A DNA stretch of 50,163 nt from Aquamicrobium defluvii (GCF_004363725.1 NZ_SNZF01000028.1:1-50163); one strand, 5' to 3'. Shown: positions 24,637 to 34,279, counted from the first letter of the stretch. Program-made: numbers and translations. The notes: a model not told the origin generated them from the letters alone.

Positions 24637-25986
24637 CTACTTCTTTGCCGCCTCTGCCCGGCGCGCGCGCAGAACGCGGGCCTTGTCCGGCAAGGTTTTC
24701 TGGCGGGCCCGGCCGAAGGCGAGCGCATCGTCGGGCACGTTTTCGGTGATCACCGAACCGGATGCCACATAAGCGCCATTGCCGATGGAGACGGGCGCAA
24801 CCAGCGACGAGTTCGAGCCGATGAAAGCACCCTCACCGATCTCGGTGAGGAATTTGGAATAGCCGTCATAGTTGCAGGTGATGGTGCCGGCGCCGATATT
24901 GGCTCCGGCACCGATATGGGCGTCGCCGATATAGGTCAGGTGATTGACCTTCGCACCCTTTTCCACCACCGCTTTCTTGACCTCGCAGAAATTGCCGACC
25001 TTGGCTTTTTCTTTAAGATCCGTGCCCGGCCGCAGCCGCGCGAAGGGGCCGACCTCCGCACCGGACGCCACTTTGGCACCTTCCAGATGGCTGAAGGCGC
25101 GGATGGTTGCACCGGAAGCCACGTGCACGCCCGGCCCGAACCAGACATTCGGCTCGACCAGCGCATCGGCCTCGATCAGCGTGTCGTGCGAGAAGAACAC
25201 GGTATCGGGGGCAATCAGGGTTACACCCGCCATCATGAAGTCGCGGCGGCGGCGCTTCTGCCAGATGGCCTCGGCTTCGGCCAGTTCGGCGCGGTTGTTG
25301 ATGCCCAGCGCGCTCTCGAAGCTCGCCTCGGTGGCGACGACCTCGAGCCCCTTGCCGCCCGCGATCTCAACGATGTCGGTGAGATAGTACTCGCCCTTGG
25401 CATTGGCGTTGCCCACGGCATCGAGAAGGTCCAGCGCATGCTTGCCGGCAATCGCCATCAGGCCGCTGTTGCAGAAGGTGATGCGCCGCTCGTCCTCGCT
25501 GGCATCCTTGTCCTCGCGGATGGCGATCAGCTGCCCATCCTTTTCTATGAGGCGTCCATAGCCGGACGGATTGGCGGCGCGGAAGCCGAGCACGACGACA
25601 GCCGCGCCCTCCGCCAGCCGGATGCGGGCCGTGGTCAGCGCATCGGCATCGATCAGAGGCGTATCGCCGAACATGACGAGCACATCGTCATGGCCGCGCT
25701 CCAGAGCCTTGCGCGCGGCTAGCACGGCGTGGGCGGTGCCGAGACGCTGCCTCTGCTCGAAGATTTCGGCCTCCGGCGCAAAGCTTTCCGCGGCGGAGCG
25801 CAGCTTTTCGCCGCCATGCCCGACAACCAGCGCCAGATCGCCGGCACCGGCATTCTGGGCGGCATTCGCCACATGCGCGACCAGCGGCAGACCGGCAATC
25901 TTATGAAGCACCTTTGGCAGAGCGCTTTTCATGCGCGTGCCCTCGCCGGCGGCAAGTATGATCGAAAGGCAGGTTCGCTGGCTCAT
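24637..25986 (-). CDS. glmU: Bifunctional GlcNAc-1-P uridyltransferase / GlcN-1-P acetyltransferase
   Basis: A 449-aa enzyme producing UDP-GlcNAc for peptidoglycan and lipopolysaccharide. The N-terminal nucleotidyltransferase domain begins with LAAGEGTRM (about 11-19) and PKVLHKIAGLPLVAHV. The C-terminal half is a left-handed beta helix with repeated hexapeptides (for example IGAGANIGAGTITCNYDG), carrying the acetyl-CoA site. The ATG at 25984-25986 (MSQRTCLSIILAAGEG) fits the family start; the open frame extends 16 codons further without family character. It is upstream of glmS. Confidence 0.97.
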   Translation of the reverse strand: MSQRTCLSIILAAGEGTRMKSALPKVLHKIAGLPLVAHVANAAQNAGAGDLALVVGHGGEKLRSAAESFAPEAEIFEQRQRLGTAHAVLAARKALERGHDDVLVMFGDTPLIDADALTTARIRLAEGAAVVVLGFRAANPSGYGRLIEKDGQLIAIREDKDASEDERRITFCNSGLMAIAGKHALDLLDAVGNANAKGEYYLTDIVEIAGGKGLEVVATEASFESALGINNRAELAEAEAIWQKRRRRDFMMAGVTLIAPDTVFFSHDTLIEADALVEPNVWFGPGVHVASGATIRAFSHLEGAKVASGAEVGPFARLRPGTDLKEKAKVGNFCEVKKAVVEKGAKVNHLTYIGDAHIGAGANIGAGTITCNYDGYSKFLTEIGEGAFIGSNSSLVAPVSIGNGAYVASGSVITENVPDDALAFGRARQKTLPDKARVLRARRAEAAKK

Positions 25987-26111
25987 CGGGGAAACCGCAG
26001 TCTGGTTGCAAATGTCCGGGCTGTTTAGCACCACCGTCTTGTTGAACCAATGCGGTTAAATTCGGGTATGCGCGCAACATCCGACGTTGGGTCAGCGCGC
26101 ATGCCCGATTT

Positions 26112-26858
26112 TCACCCCAGTCGGCCGAGAACCGGGAATGTCTCCAGAAGCCAGAAAGCCACGGTCTGCACGCCTCCGGTCAGGAAAAAGACGCCCGCCA
26201 CCACCAGAAGACCTCCGATGATCTTCTCGACCCGGCCAAGATGCACGCGGAACCGGCCGAGAAAGCGCATGAACGCACCCGAGAACAGCGCTGCGATGAG
26301 GAAGGGAATGCCGAGGCCGAGCGAATAGGCGGCCAGCAGCAAGGCCCCTTCTCCCACCGTCTCGCGCCCGCCGGCCAGTGTCAGGATCGGCCCAAGAACA
26401 GGCCCGATGCAAGGGGTCCAGCCAAAGGCGAAAGCAAGCCCCATGACATAGGCCGCGACGGCGCTCGCCGGCTTGCCCTGACTCTGGAACCGCGCCTCCC
26501 GCGACAGAAGCGGAATGCGGATCAGCCCGAGGAAATTCAGGCCCATGATGATGATCAGGATGCCGGCCGCAAACGCCAGCGGTTCCTGCCAGACCCTCAG
26601 GAGACGCCCGATCGTCGAGGCTCCGGCCCCCAGCGCCACGAACACGGTGGAGAAACCGAGCACGAAGGCTGCCGAGGCCGCAAGCAGAGGCGCGCGCGCG
26701 CCTGCCTTCGCGGCGGTGGCCGTATCGCCACGAAAATCGTCGACCGAAACCCCGGCCATGTAGCACAGATAAGGCGGCACCAGCGGCAGCACGCAGGGCG
26801 ACAGGAACGACAGAGCCCCGGCCCCGACCGCGCTTACATATCCTATATCCAGTGCCAT
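26112..26858 (-). CDS. ccdA: Cytochrome c biogenesis / thiol-disulfide transporter CcdA
   Basis: A 248-aa inner-membrane protein with six predicted transmembrane helices. It passes reducing power from cytoplasmic thioredoxin across the membrane. The two redox cysteines sit in the paired motifs LSFLSPCVLPLVPPYL and FGWTPCIGPVLGPIL at the start of each three-helix half. I chose the ATG at 26856-26858, which has AGGA eight bases upstream; an in-frame ATG three codons earlier is possible. The much longer open frame upstream is a shadow of other sequence. It precedes glmU on the same strand at a distance of 125 bases. Confidence 0.93.
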   Translation of the reverse strand: MALDIGYVSAVGAGALSFLSPCVLPLVPPYLCYMAGVSVDDFRGDTATAAKAGARAPLLAASAAFVLGFSTVFVALGAGASTIGRLLRVWQEPLAFAAGILIIIMGLNFLGLIRIPLLSREARFQSQGKPASAVAAYVMGLAFAFGWTPCIGPVLGPILTLAGGRETVGEGALLLAAYSLGLGIPFLIAALFSGAFMRFLGRFRVHLGRVEKIIGGLLVVAGVFFLTGGVQTVAFWLLETFPVLGRLG

Positions 26859-27050
26859 GCCTGCCATCCTGCGATTTCGCCGCCCTATAGCGGCCGGCGG
26901 CCCGCCCCTCCAATCACCATTTCGTGGTTGGATGCCGGAAAGCCGGCCGGAACAAAGCAGCTTACCTCCACGTTGATAAAGATGGATGCGACCCAATCCC
27001 GCATCCGCTTCTATCTCATAGCGAGACTTTTGGTTCACGGAGGATTTGCC

Positions 27051-27446
27051 ATGAAGACGCAGGCATTCGCACGACCACTCGCATTCACGCTGGCCCTTTT
27101 GCTTTCCGGAACGGCTGCATCGCTCGCAGCGGAAGCCTGGAAGGAGGCCGAAGCCGGCGGCGCGAAGATCTATACGGACACCAACGGCATGACGCTTTAT
27201 ACCTACGACAGGGACGGCGACGGCGTATCGAACTGCTACGATACGTGCGCAACCAACTGGCCGCCGCTTCCGGCCGCCGCGGATGCGCAGCCGCAGGGCG
27301 ACTGGACCATTGTCGAACGCACCGACGGGTCGCGCATGTGGGCCTATGAAGGCAAGCCCGTCTACACCTTCGCAAGGGACCAGAAGCCCGGTGACACGAC
27401 CGGCGACGGCGTGAACGACGTCTGGCACATCGTGAAGGCAGACTGA
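27051..27446 (+). CDS. Secreted repeat protein, COG4315 (lipoprotein-like) family
   Basis: A 131-aa protein with a Sec signal peptide (about 1-26, ending SLAAEA). The mature part is two copies of the short COG4315 repeat: GMTLYTYDRDGDGVSNCYD followed by CATNWPPL, and then KPVYTFARDQKPGDTTGDG. Two cysteines in the first repeat (NCYDTC) probably form a disulfide. There is no lipobox, so it is more likely periplasmic. The function is not known. The ATG at 27051 has a strong GGAGG site. A 7-bp inverted repeat (26985-26991/27000-27006) lies 45 bases upstream. It is divergent from ccdA. Confidence 0.85.
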   Translation: MKTQAFARPLAFTLALLLSGTAASLAAEAWKEAEAGGAKIYTDTNGMTLYTYDRDGDGVSNCYDTCATNWPPLPAAADAQPQGDWTIVERTDGSRMWAYEGKPVYTFARDQKPGDTTGDGVNDVWHIVKAD

Positions 27447-27583
27447 AATCCGGAGGCGGACGACATCGCGCCGGGTGAAGCGGCCGAGTGAACGGGGGCG
27501 ACTATGCCAATGCCCGCACGCCCATGCTGCGCTCGCTAGCGAGATCGGGCCCGTTCATTGCGGCATTGCGGAATGCATGGAGC

Positions 27584-27787
27584 CTACAGGGCATCCGTGC
27601 GTCTGGCCTGATGCACGTTTGCGGGGCGTTCGCCACGTATGATGTCGCTCGCCTCCAGATATGCCATCTCGATAAGATAGGTCAGCATGTCGCAGCGTTC
27701 AGCTTCCGCCATGGCGCGAAGCTGACCGAGCATGGATTGCAGATAATCGAGGGTTTCGGTTCGCCGCCTGCTGTACATGTAGGCCAT
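27584..27787 (-). CDS. Small conserved Rhizobiales protein of unknown function
   Basis: A 67-aa protein, charged and mostly alpha-helical, with a leucine/methionine-rich segment (YLQSMLGQLRAMAEAER) and MLTYLIEMAYLEASDI. No signal peptide or membrane helix. I recall short hypothetical proteins with this YLQSMLGQL..MAEAER..ML.YLIEMAY pattern in several rhizobia, which argues for a real gene rather than a chance frame. The ATG at 27785-27787 has GAGAGGAG about 11 bases upstream; the frame extends 32 codons further without similarity. It stands alone between a secreted protein gene and topA, on the opposite strand to both. Confidence 0.6.
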   Translation of the reverse strand: MAYMYSRRRTETLDYLQSMLGQLRAMAEAERCDMLTYLIEMAYLEASDIIRGERPANVHQARRTDAL

Positions 27788-27974
27788 CGAAAATTTCACT
27801 CCTCTCCGCCGAACTGACCAGACCGTCACGTTCGGCAGTCCCATGAGCAAGCCGGCGTCAGTCCGGGTTGCCAAGATGTCCAAACCTTATGTCACCTATA
27901 TTAAAAAGTGCAATACAAATTTACAATCCCGCATAGGTTGCATCGCATTAAGGTTGCGGTTTGAGCCCTGCCTC

Positions 27975-28003
27975 TTGACCGGACGCAAAAGCACGGCCAT
28001 TTG
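27975..28003 (+). promoter_or_regulatory. Candidate sigma-70-type promoter of topA
   Basis: CTTGAC (27975-27980), a 17-base spacer and CCATTT (27998-28003) give a perfect -35 and a 4-of-6 -10 box by the rhizobial consensus. It lies about 75 bases before the topA start. The stretch just upstream (27890-27960) is AT-rich. Confidence 0.55.
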
Positions 28004-28076
28004 ACGGTACCTGAAGATTTTTCGTCGCGGACCCGGGAGGCTTCTCCCGCCGCAGACCCAGCATTACACGGTAAAT

Positions 28077-30701
28077 ATGGACGTCGTCGTCGTCGAATCG
28101 CCTGCAAAGGCGAAGACAATCAACAAGTATCTCGGACGAAACTACAAGGTCCTGGCCTCTTTCGGCCATGTCCGCGATCTTCCAGCCAAGGACGGTTCGG
28201 TGCGTCCCGACGAGGACTTCGCCATGTCCTGGTCGGTGGACGGCGCTTCGGCCAAGCGCCTTGCCGACATCGCCAAGGCGGTCAAGGAGGCCGACGGCCT
28301 GATCCTCGCGACCGACCCCGATCGCGAAGGGGAAGCCATCTCCTGGCATGTGCTCGACGTCCTGCGCGCCAAGAAGGTCCTGAAGGACAAGCCCGTCAGC
28401 CGTGTGGTCTTCAACGCCATCACCAAGCAGTCGGTGCTCGACGCCATGGCCAATCCGCGCCAGATCGACACGCCTTTGGTGGACGCCTATCTGGCGCGGC
28501 GCGCGCTCGACTATCTGGTCGGCTTCACGCTTTCGCCGGTGCTGTGGCGCAAGCTGCCCGGTGCGCGTTCCGCCGGCCGTGTGCAATCCGTGGCGCTGCG
28601 GCTGGTTTGCGACCGCGAAGCGGAGATCGAGCGCTTCGTGCGCGAGGAATACTGGAACATTGCCGCCATCCTTGGCACGCCCCGCAACGACAGTTTCGAA
28701 GCCCGGCTGACCGCCTATGAAGGCAGGAAGCTGCAGAAGCTCGACATCAAGAACAAGGGCCAGGCCGAAGGCATCAAGGCGATGCTGGAGGGTGCGAGTT
28801 TCCGGGCGTTGTCTGTGGAAGCCAAGCCCACCCGGCGCAACCCTGCCCCGCCCTTCACCACGTCGACCCTGCAACAGGCTGCCTCGTCGCGCCTCGGCTT
28901 TTCCGCCAACCGCACCATGCAGGTTGCCCAGCGCCTCTATGAAGGCATGGACATCGGCGGCGAGACGGCCGGCCTCATCACCTATATGAGAACCGACGGC
29001 GTGCAGATGGCGCCCGAAGCCATTTCCGCCGCCCGCGCGGCCATCGGCAAGGAATTCGGCGAGAAATATCTGCCGGAGAAGCCGCGCTACTACACCACCA
29101 AGGCCAAGAACGCCCAGGAAGCGCACGAGGCGATCCGCCCGACGGACTTCTTCCGCACGCCGGCCTCGGTGCGGCAATATCTGGATGCAGACCAGGCCCG
29201 GCTCTACGAGCTGATCTGGAAGCGCGCCATCGCCAGCCAGATGAACGCCGCCGAGATCGAACGCACCACGGTCGAGATCGAAGCTTCCAATGGCGCGAAG
29301 ACCGCCGCGCTGCGTGCCGTGGGCTCCGTCATCCGCTTCGACGGTTTCATTGCCGCCTATACGGACCAGAAAGAGGAAGATTCGGAAGACGAGGACAACC
29401 GCCGCCTGCCCGAAATCCGGCAAGGCGAGCAACTTGCGCGCGAGAGCATCAACGCCACCCAGCACACTACGGAGCCGCCGCCGCGCTATTCGGAAGCCGC
29501 GCTCATCAAGAAGCTGGAAGAGCTCGGCATCGGCCGCCCCTCCACCTATGCGGCGACGCTGAAGACGCTGGAGGATCGCGAATACGTCACCATCGACAAG
29601 CGCCGGCTGATCCCGCACTCCAAGGGCCGGATCGTGACTGCCTTCCTCGAAAGCTTCTTCGACAAATATGTCGAATACGACTTCACCGCCTCGCTTGAAG
29701 AGAAGCTGGACGAGATTTCCGATGGCAGGCTCGACTGGAAGGACGTCCTGCGCGACTTCTGGACCGATTTTTCGGCGTCGGTCGACGACATCAAGGAACT
29801 GCGCGTTTCCGATGTCATCGATGCGCTCAACGACGACCTTGCCCCGCTTCTGTTTCCAGCGCGCGAGGACGGGTCGGACCCGCGCATCTGTCCGAAATGC
29901 GGCACCGGCAATCTGTCGCTGAAACTCGGCAGATACGGCGCTTTCGTGGGATGCTCGAATTATCCCGAATGCGGCTATACGCGCCAGTTCGGTGAAAATG
30001 GCGAAGGCGACGCAGAGGCCGGCGGTGCAGAAAACGGCAACAAGGTTCTCGGGAACGATCCTGAGACGGATGAGGAAGTGACCCTGCGCACCGGTCGCTT
30101 CGGCCCCTATGTGCAGCGCGGCGAAGGCAAGGAAGCCAGGCGTTCGAGCCTGCCGAAGGGCTGGTCGGCCGCGACGATCGATCTTGAAAAGGCGCTGGCG
30201 TTGCTGGCGCTGCCCCGCGACGTCGGCGCGCACCCGGAAACCGGCAAGATGATCTCGGCCGGCCTTGGCCGCTACGGACCGTTCGTCCTGCATGACGGCA
30301 CCTATGCCAATGTGGAATCGATCGAGGACGTCTTCACCATCGGTCTCAACCGTGCCGTCACGGTTCTGGCAGAGAAGCAATCCAAAGGCCGCGGCGCACG
30401 CGGTGGTGCCGCCGCGGCGGCACTGAAGGAACTGGGCGATCATCCCGATGGCGGCGGCAAGATCACTGTTCGCGACGGCCGCTACGGGCCTTATGTGAAT
30501 TTCGGCAAGATCAACGCGACGCTGCCCAAGGGCAAGGATCCGCAGGCCATCACGCTCGAGGAAGCTCTGGTGCTGATCGCGGAAAAGGAGGCCAAGGGCG
30601 GCGGCGCGAAGAAGCCGGCGCGCAAGGCCGCAGCTCCAAAGAAGGCGGCGGCGAAGAAGACTACGGCAGCCAAAAAAACCGCAGCAAAGAAGAAGGAATA
30701 G
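28077..30701 (+). CDS. topA: DNA topoisomerase I
   Basis: An 874-aa type IA topoisomerase that relaxes negative supercoils. The N-terminal TOPRIM domain (VVVESPAKAKTINKYLG; acidic triad in ATDPDREGEAISWH) is followed by the catalytic Tyr303 in ITYMRTDGV. The C-terminal region has one clear four-cysteine zinc motif (CPKCGTG..CSNYPECGY, about 605-635), further degenerate repeats (GRFGPYVQRG, GRYGPFVL, GRYGPYVNFG), and a Lys/Ala tail of about 35 residues. The tail is common in alphaproteobacterial TopA and may bind DNA or RNA polymerase. rnr starts four bases after the stop codon, so the two are cotranscribed. Confidence 0.98.
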   Translation: MDVVVVESPAKAKTINKYLGRNYKVLASFGHVRDLPAKDGSVRPDEDFAMSWSVDGASAKRLADIAKAVKEADGLILATDPDREGEAISWHVLDVLRAKKVLKDKPVSRVVFNAITKQSVLDAMANPRQIDTPLVDAYLARRALDYLVGFTLSPVLWRKLPGARSAGRVQSVALRLVCDREAEIERFVREEYWNIAAILGTPRNDSFEARLTAYEGRKLQKLDIKNKGQAEGIKAMLEGASFRALSVEAKPTRRNPAPPFTTSTLQQAASSRLGFSANRTMQVAQRLYEGMDIGGETAGLITYMRTDGVQMAPEAISAARAAIGKEFGEKYLPEKPRYYTTKAKNAQEAHEAIRPTDFFRTPASVRQYLDADQARLYELIWKRAIASQMNAAEIERTTVEIEASNGAKTAALRAVGSVIRFDGFIAAYTDQKEEDSEDEDNRRLPEIRQGEQLARESINATQHTTEPPPRYSEAALIKKLEELGIGRPSTYAATLKTLEDREYVTIDKRRLIPHSKGRIVTAFLESFFDKYVEYDFTASLEEKLDEISDGRLDWKDVLRDFWTDFSASVDDIKELRVSDVIDALNDDLAPLLFPAREDGSDPRICPKCGTGNLSLKLGRYGAFVGCSNYPECGYTRQFGENGEGDAEAGGAENGNKVLGNDPETDEEVTLRTGRFGPYVQRGEGKEARRSSLPKGWSAATIDLEKALALLALPRDVGAHPETGKMISAGLGRYGPFVLHDGTYANVESIEDVFTIGLNRAVTVLAEKQSKGRGARGGAAAAALKELGDHPDGGGKITVRDGRYGPYVNFGKINATLPKGKDPQAITLEEALVLIAEKEAKGGGAKKPARKAAAPKKAAAKKTTAAKKTAAKKKE

Positions 30702-30705
30702 AAGC

Positions 30706-33006
30706 TTGGCGCGAGGGATCTCCGGAAGACACCACGGCGATCCCCGCGCCGGTGACACGCGGCGCGGGACAAAGGACCAGTATCGCCCCTCGCGTGACGA
30801 AATCCTTCGCTACATTGCCGAGAATCCCGACCGCGCCGGAAAGCGCGAGATTGCCAAGGCGTTTGCCCTGCGTGGCGATGACCGCGTATGGCTGAAGGAC
30901 ATGCTGCGCGACCTTGAGGACGAAGGGCTTCTGGAAAAAAAGCGCAAGCGGCTGTCGCGCCCCGGCAATCTTCCCACCATCGCCGTTCTCGACATATTCG
31001 CACGCGATGAAGATGGCGGCCTTCTGGCCCGGCCGGCCGAGCAGGACGAAAACGGGAATTCTCCCACGGTGGCCATAAAGCCGCCGCGCGGCGGGCCTGC
31101 TCCCGGCATTGGCGACCGTGTGCTCGCCAAGACCTTCTCCACTGGCAAGGACGAAGGTCCGGCCTATACGGCGCGCGTCATCAAGATATTCGAAAAACGT
31201 TCGCAGGCGGTGCTCGGCATCTTCCGCACGCTTTCCGACGGAACGTTCCGCATCGAGCCCGTGGAACGGCGGCAACCCGAACTCACCGTCGACAAGGAGT
31301 TCAGGAACGGCGCCAACAATGGGGATCTGGTCGAGGTCGAGCCTTCGCGCATGCCGCGCTACGGCCTGCCGAAAGCGAAGGTGATCGCCGTTCTGGGCTC
31401 GCCGCTCAACGAGAAGGCGGTCTCCATGATCGCCATTCACGCCCATGACATCCCGCACATCTTCCCGCCGGAGGTGCTGGCAGAAACGCAGGCGCTCAAA
31501 CCCGTTACAATTGAAGGGCGCGAGGACTGGCGCGAACTGCCGCTGATCACCATCGATCCGGCCGACGCCAAGGACCATGACGATGCCGTGTTCGCGGAAC
31601 CCGACCCCGACGAAAAGAATCCCGGCGGCGTGATCGTCACGGTGGCGATCGCCGACGTCGCGGCCTATGTGCGACCGGGAACGGCGCTCGACCGCGAGGC
31701 GCTGAAGCGCGGCAACTCCGTCTATTTCCCGGATCGCGTCGTGCCCATGCTGCCCGAACGCATCTCCAACGATCTGTGCTCGCTGCGCGAAGGCGAGGAC
31801 CGGCCGGCCATGGCGGTACGCATGACCTTTTCGGCGGAAGGCCGCAAGATCCGCCACTCCTTCCACCGCGTGATGATGAAATCGGCGGCGAAGCTGGCCT
31901 ACCCGCAGGCACAGGCAGCCATAGATGGCACCCCGGACGACAAGACCGCGCCGCTGCTCGACACGGTGCTGAAACCGCTGTGGGCGGCCTATGCCGTGCT
32001 GAAGCGCGGCCGCCAGCACCGGGAACCGCTGGAACTCGACCTGCCGGAGCGCAAGATCATCCTCAAGGAAGACGGAACCGTCGACCGGGTGATCGTGCCG
32101 GACCGCCTCGACGCCCACAAGCTGATCGAGGAATTCATGATCCAGGCCAATGTGGCCGCCGCCGAGACGCTTGAGGGCCGAAAGCAGCCGCTCGTCTACC
32201 GCATCCATGACGGGCCGACGCTCGCCAAGCAGGAGGCGCTGCGCGAATTCCTGCAAAGCATCGGGCTCTCGCTGGCGCGCGGCGCGCAGATGCGCCCGTC
32301 ACAGTTCAACGGCCTTCTGGAGCGCGTTCGCGGCACCGACAATGACGCGCTGGTCAACGAGGTTGTGCTGCGCACCCAGAGCCAGGCCGAGTACGCGCCC
32401 GACAATATCGGCCATTTCGGCCTCAACCTGAAACGCTATGCGCATTTCACCTCGCCGATCCGCCGCTTTGCCGATCTGATCGTTCACAGGGCGCTGATTG
32501 CCGCGCTGGGGCTGGGACAGGGCGGGCTTACCCGTGACCAGGAGTCGCAGCTTGCCGAGACGGCTGCCCTCATCTCGACAGCTGAGCGGCGCGCCATGGC
32601 GGCGGAACGTGAAACCGTGGATCGCCTGATTGCGGCGCATCTGGCCGAGCATGTCGGCGACAGTTTCCAGGCCAGGATCTCCGGCGTGACCAAGGCAGGA
32701 CTTTTTGTCCAGTTGCCGCAATTCGGCGCGGATGGTTTCATCCCGGTGTCGTCCCTGGGAGGGGACTACTATATATACGACGAAACGGCACGATCGCTGT
32801 TTGGAGAACGAAGCGGAAAAGGTTATCAGCTCGCGGACAATGTCGAGGTCCGTCTCGTCGAAGTGGCTCCCATGGCCGGAGCCATGCGCTTCGAGATGCT
32901 GAGCGAGCCCAAGCCGCTTCCGGGCTCCACGCGATCCTACCACAAGGCTAAAGGCCGCATCCGCGCGTCGAAGAATCGACCCGGTACGCGCGGCAGGAGA
33001 CGATGA
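30706..33006 (+). CDS. rnr: Ribonuclease R
   Basis: A 766-aa 3'-to-5' exoribonuclease that degrades structured RNA. A winged-helix region (about 28-80) is followed by cold-shock-like domains, the RNB catalytic domain with metal-binding aspartates in DPADAKDHDDAVF, the FTSPIRRFADLIVHRAL segment, and a C-terminal S1 domain plus a basic tail. The start is a TTG at 30706 with AAGGA about eight bases upstream, inside the end of topA. The first in-frame ATG lies within the winged helix, so a TTG start is needed. It sits four bases after topA and one base before the DUF983 gene. Confidence 0.95.
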   Translation: MARGISGRHHGDPRAGDTRRGTKDQYRPSRDEILRYIAENPDRAGKREIAKAFALRGDDRVWLKDMLRDLEDEGLLEKKRKRLSRPGNLPTIAVLDIFARDEDGGLLARPAEQDENGNSPTVAIKPPRGGPAPGIGDRVLAKTFSTGKDEGPAYTARVIKIFEKRSQAVLGIFRTLSDGTFRIEPVERRQPELTVDKEFRNGANNGDLVEVEPSRMPRYGLPKAKVIAVLGSPLNEKAVSMIAIHAHDIPHIFPPEVLAETQALKPVTIEGREDWRELPLITIDPADAKDHDDAVFAEPDPDEKNPGGVIVTVAIADVAAYVRPGTALDREALKRGNSVYFPDRVVPMLPERISNDLCSLREGEDRPAMAVRMTFSAEGRKIRHSFHRVMMKSAAKLAYPQAQAAIDGTPDDKTAPLLDTVLKPLWAAYAVLKRGRQHREPLELDLPERKIILKEDGTVDRVIVPDRLDAHKLIEEFMIQANVAAAETLEGRKQPLVYRIHDGPTLAKQEALREFLQSIGLSLARGAQMRPSQFNGLLERVRGTDNDALVNEVVLRTQSQAEYAPDNIGHFGLNLKRYAHFTSPIRRFADLIVHRALIAALGLGQGGLTRDQESQLAETAALISTAERRAMAAERETVDRLIAAHLAEHVGDSFQARISGVTKAGLFVQLPQFGADGFIPVSSLGGDYYIYDETARSLFGERSGKGYQLADNVEVRLVEVAPMAGAMRFEMLSEPKPLPGSTRSYHKAKGRIRASKNRPGTRGRRR

Positions 33007-33007
33007 C

Positions 33008-33457
33008 ATGAGCACAGGCAGCACCGAAAAGCAGGTTTTCGGCGGCAACCAGCAGCCATCGAGGCCCGCGAGGCCGCTTGGCGAAGCCATGAGGCGGGGG
33101 TTGCTGAGCCGCTGCCCGAACTGCGGCGAAGGCAAGCTGTTTCGCGCCTTCGTGAAACCGGTCGACAAGTGCTCGGTCTGCGGCGAGGAAATCAGCCACC
33201 ACAGGGCCGACGACCTTCCCGCCTATCTCGACATCGTCGTGGTCGGCCACATCGTCATCGCCGGCTTCATGGCTGTGGAAATGCGCTACGTCTGGCCCAT
33301 GTGGCTCCATTTCGCCGTCTGGGCGCCGCTGACGCTGATACTTGCCCTGGCCATGCTTCAGCCGATCAAGGGCGCGGTCATCGGCCTGCAATGGGCGCTC
33401 TACATGCATGGCTTCGGCGGCGAGCCCGACCACATCGAGGCCCATCCGGAAGCCTAG
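33008..33457 (+). CDS. DUF983 family membrane protein
   Basis: A 149-aa protein with two CxxC pairs near the N-terminus (CPNCGEG at about 36 and CSVCGEE at about 56), likely binding zinc. Two transmembrane helices follow (about 73-92 and 97-120), and HRADDLPAYLDI is the conserved family segment between them. The function is unknown. It starts one base after the rnr stop, so it is part of the topA-rnr-DUF983 operon, an association seen in many alphaproteobacteria. Confidence 0.88.
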   Translation: MSTGSTEKQVFGGNQQPSRPARPLGEAMRRGLLSRCPNCGEGKLFRAFVKPVDKCSVCGEEISHHRADDLPAYLDIVVVGHIVIAGFMAVEMRYVWPMWLHFAVWAPLTLILALAMLQPIKGAVIGLQWALYMHGFGGEPDHIEAHPEA

Positions 33458-33586
33458 GCTTGCGGCCTTCCGGTGGCACGAGGGCAAATCCGAAAACAGC
33501 CCTTCCGTCACGGGCCGCTTTCGGCTAGGTCGATTGCCATGCAAGGTATGACCAAAGCTGAAGTCGACAAGGTGGAGGGCGCATCG

Positions 33587-34279
33587 ATGGAAACGAAGGC
33601 GCCGCCCCTGCGACCGCGCGATGCGGCGACGCTTCTGCTCCTGGACCGGCAGGGCGGCGCGTTTCGCGTGCTCATGGGCCGGCGCCATTCGAGCCACGTG
33701 TTCATGCCGGGCAAGTTCGTTTTTCCCGGCGGGCGCACCGATCCGGGCGACGGACGCGTGCCGGTGGCCCATGGCCTGCACCCTGCCGAAGAAGCGAAAC
33801 TGACGGTACGCGCAACCCGCACGACGCCCATGCGCGCCCGCGCCATCGCCCTGTCGGCGATCCGCGAAACCTACGAAGAGGCCGGCCTTCTGATCGGGAG
33901 CAAGGCCGCTTTTTCCACCTCCCGGCCGGACTGGCAGGGCTTTGCCGAACACGGCGTGATGCCATCGCTGCAAGGACTGCGCTTCGTCGCGCGCGCCGTC
34001 ACCCCGCCCGGCCGCGTTCGCCGCTTCGATACCCGCTTCCTTGCCGCCTTCCGCGACGACGTTGCGGTGGAGCTACCACAGGGGGGGCCCACCAACGAGC
34101 TTGAAGAGCTGGTATGGCTGCCGCTCGACGAAGCACGCCAGGCCGACGTTCCCGCCATCACCCGCACCATTCTGGAAGAAGTCCAGAAGCGGCTCGCCGA
34201 CGACCCGCGCCTGAGCCCCGGTGGCCCGGTGCCGTTCTACCGCATGCTCAACAACCGCTTTGTGCGCGATCTTCTCTGA
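33587..34279 (+). CDS. NUDIX hydrolase
   Basis: A 230-aa hydrolase acting on a nucleoside diphosphate linked to some other moiety. The Nudix box is split: the glycine part GGRTDPGD at about 48-55, and the helix RETYEEAGLLIG at about 93-104, with a 38-residue insertion between. This is the layout of NUDT7/NUDT19-like (coenzyme A diphosphatase type) enzymes. The substrate is therefore inferred. I placed the start at 33587 because GGAGG lies eight bases upstream; upstream in-frame ATGs at 33539 and 33548 have weaker sites. It follows the DUF983 gene by about 130 bases. Confidence 0.83.
   Translation: METKAPPLRPRDAATLLLLDRQGGAFRVLMGRRHSSHVFMPGKFVFPGGRTDPGDGRVPVAHGLHPAEEAKLTVRATRTTPMRARAIALSAIRETYEEAGLLIGSKAAFSTSRPDWQGFAEHGVMPSLQGLRFVARAVTPPGRVRRFDTRFLAAFRDDVAVELPQGGPTNELEELVWLPLDEARQADVPAITRTILEEVQKRLADDPRLSPGGPVPFYRMLNNRFVRDLL

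Noticed and set aside
24532..24640. Riboswitch or ribozyme upstream of glmS
   Set aside because: The 105-base gap to glmU shows no glmS-ribozyme core; that element is in any case characteristic of Firmicutes.
27948..30758. 936-aa open frame on the minus strand opposite topA
   Set aside because: It is an antisense shadow of topA; the true gene shows all topoisomerase motifs on the plus strand.
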